A DNA stretch of 17,203 nt from an uncultured Pseudomonadota bacterium (GTDB lineage Bacteria; Pseudomonadota; Gammaproteobacteria; Burkholderiales; Eutrophovitaceae). This document shows, piece by piece, positions 7,506-15,234 of the stretch. Under the pieces are notes generated by a model, which ran no database searches, was not told where the DNA came from, and saw nothing but the letters and a program-made list of their open reading frames with translations. Made by a program: the position numbers and the translations under genes. The stretch's first letter is position 1. Every line of letters begins with the position of its first letter. The stretch is from NCBI GenBank assembly GCA_937983055.1, contig CALJLA010000067.1:1-17203 (forward strand), in the 5' to 3' direction.

Positions 7506-8708
7506 TCAGCCGCCGCCCTTCGTTTCAAGGTACTTCCACTTTCCGTTTTCGACCTTGTACAGGCTGATGCTGCCGCCCTTGATGTCGCCTTTTTCGTCGA
7601 ACGCGATATTGCCGGTCACGCCCTGGTACTGAATCGCCGCCAGCTGCGGCAGATAGACTTTCGGGTCGACCGATCCCGCCGCCTTCATCGCCGCGATCAT
7701 CGTGTTCATCGAATCGTAGGCGTACGGCGCGTAAAGCTGAATCGGCTGCTTGAAGGTCTTCGTGTACCTGTCGGTAAACGCCTGCCCGCCGGGCATCTGG
7801 TCCAGCGGCACGCCCGGGGAGGATGCATAGGCGCCCTCGCCTTCTGGGCCGGCCAGCGTCAGAAACTGCGCGGTCTGTCCGCCATCGCCAGTCAGGAAAG
7901 TGGCTTTCAGCCCGAGGTTCTTGATCTGCTTCATCATCGGACCGGACTGCGAATCCATGCCGCCGTAGAACACCAGGTTCGGGTTCATGCCCTTGATGCG
8001 GGTCAGGATGGCGGTGAAATCGGTCTTGGTCACGTCGGTGAATTCGCGCGTCACGATCTTGGCGCCGGCCGCCTTGGCGGCCGCCTCGAACTCGTCGGCC
8101 AGGCCCTTGCCGTAGGAAGAGCGGTCGTCGATGACGGCGATGGTCTTGGCGCCGAGATTCTTGACCGCGTAGTCGCCCAGCACCTTGCCCTGCTGCGCGT
8201 CGTTCGCCATCACGCGGAACGCGGTCTTGAAACCCTGATTGGTGTAGTTCACGTTGGTGGCCGACGGCGAGATCTGCGGCAGCCCGGCATCGTGATAGAT
8301 CTTGGAGGCAGGAATGGTGGTGCCGGAGTTCAGGTGGCCGATGACGCCAGCCACCTTGGCGTCAACGATGATCTGCGCGACCACGGTGCTTTTCGACTCC
8401 TTGCCCTCGTCGTCTTCGGAGATCATCTCGAACTTGATCTTCTCGCCGCCGATCACGGTGCCGCCAGCATTGGCCTCGTCGATCGCCAGCCGCACGCCGT
8501 TCTCGTTGTCCTTGCCCAGGTGCGCGATCGGCCCGGTCAGCGGCCCGGCGTGACCGATCTTCACGACCCGCTCCAGCGACGACGCGGTGTCGCCGCCGGT
8601 GGCCGCCTGATCTTCCTGCTGTCCGCACGCAGCGAGCAGTACCGCCATCAACATTGCGGCAGCCGTGGCGCCCAGCCGCCATACAGAATCCCTATAGCCG
8701 CGATCCAT
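7506..8708 (-). CDS. livK: Liv-type ABC transporter substrate-binding protein, predicted lipoprotein
   Basis: Captures substrate for the LivHMGF importer; type I periplasmic binding fold (Peripla_BP_6). The 400-residue protein has VVKIGHAGPLTGPIAHLGKDNENGVRLAIDEANAGG after the leader, GVIGHLNSGTTIPASKIYHDAGLPQISPSATN (ligand-binding hinge region), and the late block YAPYAYDSMNTMIAAMKAAGS. The leader is MDRGYRDSVWRLGATAAAML then MAVLLAAC, with a lipobox LAAC giving Cys28, and a polar linker GQQEDQAATGGDTASS. E. coli LivK/LivJ have ordinary cleaved signals, so the lipobox is notable. An upstream TTG in frame (8726) was rejected: the ATG at 8708-8706 has GAGGAG at 8722-8717, eight bases away. 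A promoter lies at 8781-8752 and a terminator follows the gene. The substrate may be Leu/Ile/Val or another amide or acid; the sequence does not decide. Confidence 0.92.
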   Translation of the reverse strand: MDRGYRDSVWRLGATAAAMLMAVLLAACGQQEDQAATGGDTASSLERVVKIGHAGPLTGPIAHLGKDNENGVRLAIDEANAGGTVIGGEKIKFEMISEDDEGKESKSTVVAQIIVDAKVAGVIGHLNSGTTIPASKIYHDAGLPQISPSATNVNYTNQGFKTAFRVMANDAQQGKVLGDYAVKNLGAKTIAVIDDRSSYGKGLADEFEAAAKAAGAKIVTREFTDVTKTDFTAILTRIKGMNPNLVFYGGMDSQSGPMMKQIKNLGLKATFLTGDGGQTAQFLTLAGPEGEGAYASSPGVPLDQMPGGQAFTDRYTKTFKQPIQLYAPYAYDSMNTMIAAMKAAGSVDPKVYLPQLAAIQYQGVTGNIAFDEKGDIKGGSISLYKVENGKWKYLETKGGG

Positions 8709-8751
8709 ACCGTCGTCTCCTCTCAATGAGTGGCGCGCGAAAACTCGCCGG

Positions 8752-8781
8752 ATTATCGGCCAGCGCTTCTCCCATTGTCAA
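8752..8781 (-). promoter_or_regulatory. livK: Sigma70-type promoter of the liv operon
   Basis: On the minus strand a perfect -35 box TTGACA (8781-8776) is separated by 18 bases from GATAAT (8757-8752), five of six matches to the -10 consensus. The predicted transcript would start near 8745 and leave a leader of roughly 37 bases carrying the GAGGAG ribosome binding site of livK. This is the best promoter match in the window. No clear operator palindrome is seen next to it. Confidence 0.8.
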
Positions 8782-8827
8782 TTTTGAGTCGTTAATTCAT
8801 TGGGTTGCATCCGGCCCCGGAGAAATG

Positions 8828-8850
8828 AAAAAGCCGGCACGAGGCCGGCT
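8828..8850 (-). terminator. Rho-independent terminator after the cytochrome c gene
   Basis: Minus strand: stem AGCCGGC (8850-8844), loop CTCGT (8843-8839), stem GCCGGCT (8838-8832), then TTTT (8831-8828); together with the last stem base this is a run of five T. It lies 27 bases after the cytochrome c stop and upstream of the livK promoter, so it insulates the liv operon from the cytochrome transcript. Confidence 0.85.
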
Positions 8851-8877
8851 CTTTGCATGCGGCGAAGGCCGCTGCGC

Positions 8878-9195
8878 TTACATCGACAGGATCCACTCGA
8901 CCAGCGTTTTTGCTTCGGCCTCGCTCACCGGGTTCGGCGGCATGGGGATCGGGCCCCACACGCCGCTGCTGCCCTTGATCACCTTCTGGGCAAGCGCATT
9001 GAGCTGACCATCGTCGTATTTCTTACCGATATCCTGGAACGATGGACCCACCAGCTTCTTGTCCACCGCGTGACAGGAGAAACAGTTCTTGGCCTGCGCC
9101 AGAGCCTTGGCCTTGGCTTCATCGACTGCGGCATGAGCCGAGGTGGCCAGGCCAAACGCCATGGCCGTCACGATCATCACGATGCTCTTGTTCAT
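8878..9195 (-). CDS. Periplasmic class I cytochrome c (c-551/c-552 type)
   Basis: Small soluble electron carrier of 105 residues. The N terminus MNKSIVMIVTAMAFGLATSA followed by HA is a Sec signal peptide, with cleavage expected after Ala22, leaving about 83 residues, the size of cytochrome c-551/c-552. Haem attachment site CFSCH is at 38-42; KKLVGPSFQDIGKKY (46-60) and PIPMPPN (82-88, axial Met85) are typical of the family. The frame is open further upstream, but the ATG at 9195-9193 directly precedes the signal peptide and follows a GAGGGAG purine stretch (9204-9198). It stands alone: terminator at 8828-8850 behind it and a candidate promoter in front. It probably shuttles electrons to a terminal oxidase or a nitrite/nitrous oxide reductase; the partner is not in the window. 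Confidence 0.93.
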   Translation of the reverse strand: MNKSIVMIVTAMAFGLATSAHAAVDEAKAKALAQAKNCFSCHAVDKKLVGPSFQDIGKKYDDGQLNALAQKVIKGSSGVWGPIPMPPNPVSEAEAKTLVEWILSM

Positions 9196-9237
9196 TGCTC
9201 CCTCGCCTTTCTCACAAATGGGGTCCTTCCCAAAAAC

Positions 9238-9243
9238 ATTGTA
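9238..9243 (-). promoter_or_regulatory. Candidate -10 box of the cytochrome c gene
   Basis: TACAAT on the minus strand, five of six matches to the consensus, 42 bases before the ATG. The hexamer 17 bases upstream (GCGGAA, 9266-9261) is a poor -35, so the promoter may need an activator. The position fits a short leader of about 36 bases. Confidence 0.45.
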
Positions 9244-9266
9244 GCGGAAAAATCCGGCGTTTCCGC
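9244..9266. repeat. Inverted repeat abutting the cytochrome c -10 box
   Basis: GCGGAAA (9244-9250) and TTTCCGC (9260-9266) form a perfect 7-base inverted repeat with a 9-base spacer. It begins 9 bases after the yyaL stop and ends exactly where the TACAAT box starts. It could be a regulator site covering the -35/spacer region of the cytochrome promoter, or a stem that ends the yyaL transcript. No clean T-run follows, which argues against a simple terminator. Confidence 0.4.
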
Positions 9267-9275
9267 CCGCTGCGT

Positions 9276-11318
<2,043 letters not shown>

Positions 11319-11372
11319 TGGATCGGCGCCCGGAGCGTTCTCGCCGTTGGACGCGGCGACCCGGCCGGGGTT

Positions 11373-12038
11373 TCAGCCCTCGCTGTCGCCGGGACGCTGC
11401 AAAGTGAAAGAGCCGGCGCCGCGGCGAGCCGCATCGAGTCGCTCGCCGCGCTCGACCGCCGCGCGGATCGCGTTCTCGGCGCGCTCGATCGACTGTGCCA
11501 GGGCCAGCACGTCGGCTTCCCTGGCCTGCGGCACCACCACCACCCCGTCGGCATCGCACACCAGCAGGTCGCCTGCCTCGACCCGCACCTCGCCGAGCGA
11601 GACCGGCAGATTGAAGGCTTCCGCCTGCACCCGGTCCTTACCGGTGCGCATGTACGCGCCCCGGGTGAACAGCGGGTAGCCCAGTTCCAGGCTGCGCGCC
11701 ACATCGCGGCACACTCCGTGGATCACGGTGGCGGCGATCCCGCGCCGGGATGCCATAGTGGTGAGAATATCGCCCCACACGGTCGCGTCGAGACGACCGC
11801 CGTTGTCCAGCACCACCACCGCGCCCGGCGGCACGTCGTCGATGTAATCGCCGACCGTGCCCTTTTTCGTGCTTGCCGGCGCATAGCGCACGGTAAACGC
11901 GCGCCCGACCGCGCGAAACGAGCGATCGAGCGGGGCAAGACCAAAGGCCTGGCCAGCGAGCCCGAGGCGGTCGAGCGCGTCGCTCACGGTGGCGGTGGAC
12001 AGCGCCTTCCAGGGCGTCAGATCCTGCATGCCGTTCAC
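11373..12038 (-). CDS. RraA-like / HMG-CHA aldolase family protein
   Basis: A 221-residue protein of the RraA-like superfamily, which includes the RNase E inhibitor RraA and class II 4-hydroxy-4-methyl-2-oxoglutarate/4-carboxy-4-hydroxy-2-oxoadipate aldolases. Older annotations of the family as MenG methyltransferase are wrong. Visible: STATVSDALDRLG (14-26), GAVVVLDNGGRLDATVWGDI (72-91), GIAATVIHGVCRDV (100-113) with the Arg111-Asp112 pair that binds pyruvate and metal in the aldolases, and GDLLVCDADGVVVVP (156-170). The RD pair and length favour a metal-dependent aldolase/decarboxylase over the RNase E regulator, but the substrate is open. I chose GTG at 12038-12036: it overlaps the ubiD stop as GTGA and has GGGAGG about ten bases upstream. 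The ATG at 12029 is the alternative, and the longer open frame upstream lies inside ubiD. Coupling to ubiD is strong. Confidence 0.85.
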   Translation of the reverse strand: MNGMQDLTPWKALSTATVSDALDRLGLAGQAFGLAPLDRSFRAVGRAFTVRYAPASTKKGTVGDYIDDVPPGAVVVLDNGGRLDATVWGDILTTMASRRGIAATVIHGVCRDVARSLELGYPLFTRGAYMRTGKDRVQAEAFNLPVSLGEVRVEAGDLLVCDADGVVVVPQAREADVLALAQSIERAENAIRAAVERGERLDAARRGAGSFTLQRPGDSEG

Positions 12039-13501
12039 AGACCGAGCGCCTCCCAGATTTCGTCGACGCGCGTTCTGACGGCGTCGTCCATGCCGATCGG
12101 CGTGCCCCACTGGCGCGTGGTTTCGCCCGGCCATTTGTTGGTCGCGTCGATCGCCAGCTTCGATCCCAGGCCGGACACCGGGCTGGCGAAATCAAGGTAG
12201 TCGATCGGCGTGTTCTCCACGATCAGGGTGTCGCGCGCCGGATCGACGCGGGTGGATATCGCCCAGATTACTTCCTTCCAGTCGCGCGCGTCGATGTCGT
12301 CGTCGACCACGATGATGAACTTGGTGTACATGAATTGGCGCAGGAACGACCACACGCCGAACATCACCCGCTTCGGATGCCCAGGGTACTGCTTGCGCAT
12401 GCTGACCACCGCCACCCGGTAGGAGCAGCCCTCCGGCGGCAGGTAGAAATCCACGATCTCCGGGAACTGGCGCTGCAGCAACGGCACGAACACTTCGTTC
12501 AGCGCCACGCCGAGCACCGCCGGCTCGTCCGGCGGCTTGCCGGTGTAGGTGCTGTGATCGATCGGGTCGCGGCGCATGGTCATGCGCTCGACGGTGAGCA
12601 CCGGAAACGATTCCTGCTCGTTGTAGTAGCCGGTGTGATCGCCGAACGGTCCCTCCGGCGCCGTCTCTCCCGGCATCAGGTGGCCTTCCAGCACGATCTC
12701 CGCCGACGCCGGCACCTGGAGGTCGCTGCCGATGCATTTCGTGAGTTCGGTGCGCGCGCCGCGCAGCAGGCCGGCGAACTGGTACTCGGACAGGTTGTCC
12801 GGCACCGGCGTCACCGCGCCGAGGATCGTGGCCGGGTCTGCGCCCAGGGCCACGGCGACCGGGAACGGCTGGCCGGGATGCTTCTGGCAGTGATCGCGAA
12901 AATCGAGCGCGCCGCCGCGGTGCGCCAGCCAGCGCATGATGACCTTGTTGGGCGCGATCACCTGCTGGCGATAGATCCCGAGGTTCTGCCTCACCTTGAG
13001 CGGGCCGCGCGTCACCGTCAGCCCCCAGGTAATCAACGGGCCGGCATCGCCCGGCCAGCAGGTCTGCACCGGAAGCCGCCCGAGGTCTACGTCCGAGCCC
13101 TCCCGCACGATCGACTGGCAGGGCGCGCCGCTTACCGTCCTGGGACGCATGTCCCACAGCGCCGACTTGAGCATCGCCACCTTGTCGAGCGCGTCGCGCA
13201 TGCCCTGCGGCGGTTCGGGTTCCTTCAGCGCCGCGAGCAGGCGGCCGACATCGCGCAGTTCGCCGATCGAGTCCGCGCCCATGCCCATCGCCACCCGCTG
13301 CGGCGTGCCGAAGAGGTTGGCCAGCACTGGCACCTCGAAGCCGCTGGGTCGCTCGAACAGGATGGCCGGCCCGCCGGCGCGCAGCACGCGGTCGCAGATC
13401 TCGGTCATTTCCAGCTTCGGCGAAACCGGCACCGTCACGCGCTTTGCCAGCCCGCGCGCTTCAAGCTGCGACACAAAGTCGCGAAGGTCGCGGTACTTCA
13501 T
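12035..13501 (-). CDS. ubiD: 4-hydroxy-3-polyprenylbenzoate decarboxylase
   Basis: Decarboxylates the UbiA product (3-polyprenyl-4-hydroxybenzoate) to 2-polyprenylphenol in ubiquinone synthesis, using prenylated FMN made by UbiX (not in this window). The 488 residues align nearly end to end with my recollection of E. coli UbiD: MKYRDLRDFVSQLEARGLAK, NLFGTPQRVAMGMG, LPVQTCWPGDAGPLITWGLT, RQNLGIYRQQVIAPNK, MRWLAHRGGALD, VALGADPATILGAVTPVPD, GVALNEVFVPLLQRQFPEIV, FLRQFMYTKFIIVVDDD and NTPIDYLDFASPVSGLGSK. The catalytic triad expected for the UbiD family is visible as Arg178 (GIYR), Glu283 (APEGP) and Asp288 (GDHTG). The ATG at 13501 comes one base after the SDR stop (TGATATG), and the end overlaps the RraA-like gene by four bases. 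Identification is very secure, including true UbiD rather than a distant aromatic acid decarboxylase. Confidence 0.96.
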   Translation of the reverse strand: MKYRDLRDFVSQLEARGLAKRVTVPVSPKLEMTEICDRVLRAGGPAILFERPSGFEVPVLANLFGTPQRVAMGMGADSIGELRDVGRLLAALKEPEPPQGMRDALDKVAMLKSALWDMRPRTVSGAPCQSIVREGSDVDLGRLPVQTCWPGDAGPLITWGLTVTRGPLKVRQNLGIYRQQVIAPNKVIMRWLAHRGGALDFRDHCQKHPGQPFPVAVALGADPATILGAVTPVPDNLSEYQFAGLLRGARTELTKCIGSDLQVPASAEIVLEGHLMPGETAPEGPFGDHTGYYNEQESFPVLTVERMTMRRDPIDHSTYTGKPPDEPAVLGVALNEVFVPLLQRQFPEIVDFYLPPEGCSYRVAVVSMRKQYPGHPKRVMFGVWSFLRQFMYTKFIIVVDDDIDARDWKEVIWAISTRVDPARDTLIVENTPIDYLDFASPVSGLGSKLAIDATNKWPGETTRQWGTPIGMDDAVRTRVDEIWEALGL

Positions 13502-13502
13502 A

Positions 13503-14285
13503 TCAGATCACCGGCGTGAGCCCGCCGTCCATCGGCACGATCACGCCGGTCAGGTATGCCGCCTTGTCGGAGGCGAGGAACGCCGCCAGCGCGGCGACGT
13601 CGTCCGGCTCGGCCAGCCGGCCCAGCGGTACGCGGGCGCGCAATTCCTCCAGTACCTGCGCTTCCGGCACGCCTCTCGACCGCGCCTCCAGCGCGAGCAG
13701 CTCCTTCACGCGGTCCGTCATCGTCTGCCCGGGGTTGATGGCGTTGATGCGCACGCCGAACCGGCCATAGACGCTCGCCAGACCGGTGCTCGCCAGCATC
13801 AGCGCGGCGTTGGCGGCGCCGCCCGGAAGATGCGTCGGCGTCGCCACCTTGCCGCCGGTGCCGATCACATTGACCACCGCGCCGTGCCGGCGCTCGCGCA
13901 TGCGCGGCAGCACCGCTTCCATCGCGTGGACGTAGGTGAAGTACTTGGCATCCATGGCCGCATGCCAGGCGTCGACATCGAGCGCCTCCGGCAGGTAACG
14001 GCGGGCGGCGCCGGCGCAGTTCACCAGCACATCGATCGGGGCGAGTTGCTTTTCCACCCGGTTGGCGAGCGAGGCCGCGTCCTCCGGGCGCGAGAGGTCG
14101 GCGACGAAGCTCACCGCGCGACCGTTCGACGCGAGCTCTGCCGCCGCCCGGTCGAGATGGCCGCGATTGCGCGAGGCGATGGCGACGCGCGCCCCTTCCT
14201 CAAGAAATGCGCGCGCGCAGGCGAGACCGATGCCGCGGCTGCCGCCGGTCACCAGCACGACGCGGTCCCGGAGTCCAAGTTCCAT
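13503..14285 (-). CDS. Short-chain dehydrogenase/reductase-fold protein with degenerate active site
   Basis: A 260-residue Rossmann-fold SDR. Cofactor features are intact: VVLVTGGSRGIG (9-20, TGxxxGxG), the ADL after strand 4 (62-64), NCAG (89-92, a variant of NNAG) and INPGQTMTD near 184. The catalytic residues are not. The helix-4 Asn position reads Lys114 (MDAKYF), and YxxxK reads Gly155-Gly-Ala-Ala-Asn159 (GGAANAAL). No serine is seen 12-13 residues before the Tyr position, where Gly142 and Thr143 stand. Similar lysine/GNAAL-type substitutions occur in some divergent SDR groups, so this looks like a lineage rather than random decay. It starts a cluster with ubiD (one base between stop and start). 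The ATG at 14285 lacks a Shine-Dalgarno; ACAACAACA precedes it. Substrate and activity are unknown. Confidence 0.88.
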   Translation of the reverse strand: MELGLRDRVVLVTGGSRGIGLACARAFLEEGARVAIASRNRGHLDRAAAELASNGRAVSFVADLSRPEDAASLANRVEKQLAPIDVLVNCAGAARRYLPEALDVDAWHAAMDAKYFTYVHAMEAVLPRMRERRHGAVVNVIGTGGKVATPTHLPGGAANAALMLASTGLASVYGRFGVRINAINPGQTMTDRVKELLALEARSRGVPEAQVLEELRARVPLGRLAEPDDVAALAAFLASDKAAYLTGVIVPMDGGLTPVI

Positions 14286-14317
14286 TGTTGTTGTCGATCG
14301 TTCCGGACGGGGCGCTC

Positions 14318-14346
14318 ACTATAGGAGCGGGTCATCCCGCTTACAA
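14318..14346 (-). promoter_or_regulatory. Candidate promoter for SDR-ubiD-rraA-like-yyaL cluster
   Basis: Minus strand: TTGTAA (14346-14341; four of six matches to TTGACA, and containing the ubiA stop TAA), a 17-base spacer, then TATAGT (14323-14318; five of six). A transcript would start near 14311 and leave about 25 bases before the SDR start. A small inverted repeat, CGCTC-N7-GAGCG, surrounds the -10 box. Spacing is ideal; the -35 match is moderate. Confidence 0.5.
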
Positions 14347-15234
14347 CCCCGCCGCGGAGAAGCGCCCGAACAGGGACTCGGCCAGCACGCCCGCGAACAC
14401 CACGCCGCCCACCAGATTGTTGTGACGAAACGCCCGGAAGCAGCCGTCGCGGCTGCGATCACGGATCATGAAGTACTGCGAGGCCGCGAGGACAGCGGCC
14501 AGGCCGAGCGCGCCGAAATAGGGTAGCCCCAACTGATACATGCGGCCCACGACCGCGAGCACCGCGAAGAAAAGCAGGTGAAAAAGCATCACCAGTGCAA
14601 CGTCCCAGCGACCGAACAGCAGCGCGGAGGTCTTGATGCCGATCTTGCGGTCGTCGTCGCGGTCGACCATCGCATACTCGGTATCGTAGGCCATCGCCCA
14701 GAACACGTTGCCGAGCAGCAGCAGCCAGGCCACCGGCGGCAGGTTCCCGGTGTGCGCCGCGTACGCCATCGGAATGCCGAAACCGAAAGCAATGCCCAGG
14801 TAGGCCTGGGGCAGCGCCAGAAAACGCTTGGTGAACGGATAGGTCGCGGCCAGAAATGCAGCCACCATCGACAACAGGATGGTAAGCCGGTTCAACTGCA
14901 GCACCAGCACGAATGCCACCCCCGCCAGCACCGCCGCCACCCAGAGCGCCTCCTTCGGGCTGATGACGCCAGTCGCCAGCGGCCGCTCGCGGGTGCGCGC
15001 TACATGGGGGTCGAAGCCGCGGTCGGCGTAATCGTTGATCGCGCAGCCGGCCGAACGCATGAGAAAGGTGCCGAGCACAAAGATCCACACCACGCGCGGG
15101 TCCGGGTGCCCGAACGACGACAGCCACAGTCCCCACAGGGTCGGCCAGAGCAGCAGCAGCGCACCGATCGGCTTGTCCAGCCGGATCAGCTTTTCATAGG
15201 CATCGAGCCGTGCCATCAGCGCGCGCGTATTCAT
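14341..15234 (-). CDS. ubiA: 4-hydroxybenzoate polyprenyltransferase
   Basis: Inner-membrane prenyltransferase that attaches the polyprenyl tail to 4-hydroxybenzoate, the step before UbiD in ubiquinone synthesis. 297 residues (E. coli UbiA 290) with several membrane helices. Signature blocks: YEKLIRLDKPIGALLLLWPT (13-32), and the two Asp-rich Mg-diphosphate motifs NDYADRGFD (67-75) followed by RTRERPLATG, and DTEYAMVDRDDD (184-195) followed by KIGIKTSALLFG. Also SMVAAFLAATYPFTKRF. The ATG at 15234-15232 overlaps the recG stop in an ATGA, so it is translationally coupled to recG. Tail length (octaprenyl is usual in betaproteobacteria) cannot be read from the sequence. The next gene starts 55 bases downstream. 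Confidence 0.96.
   Translation of the reverse strand: MNTRALMARLDAYEKLIRLDKPIGALLLLWPTLWGLWLSSFGHPDPRVVWIFVLGTFLMRSAGCAINDYADRGFDPHVARTRERPLATGVISPKEALWVAAVLAGVAFVLVLQLNRLTILLSMVAAFLAATYPFTKRFLALPQAYLGIAFGFGIPMAYAAHTGNLPPVAWLLLLGNVFWAMAYDTEYAMVDRDDDRKIGIKTSALLFGRWDVALVMLFHLLFFAVLAVVGRMYQLGLPYFGALGLAAVLAASQYFMIRDRSRDGCFRAFRHNNLVGGVVFAGVLAESLFGRFSAAGL

Noticed and set aside
8709..8726. Upstream TTG start for livK, giving six extra residues
   Set aside because: The TTG overlaps the GAGGAG ribosome binding site itself; the ATG at 8708 has ideal spacing and a normal leader peptide.
12335..14324. Plus-strand open frames of about 390-440 codons opposite ubiD and the SDR gene
   Set aside because: Codon-shadow of the two minus-strand genes; no start signal or recognisable domain.
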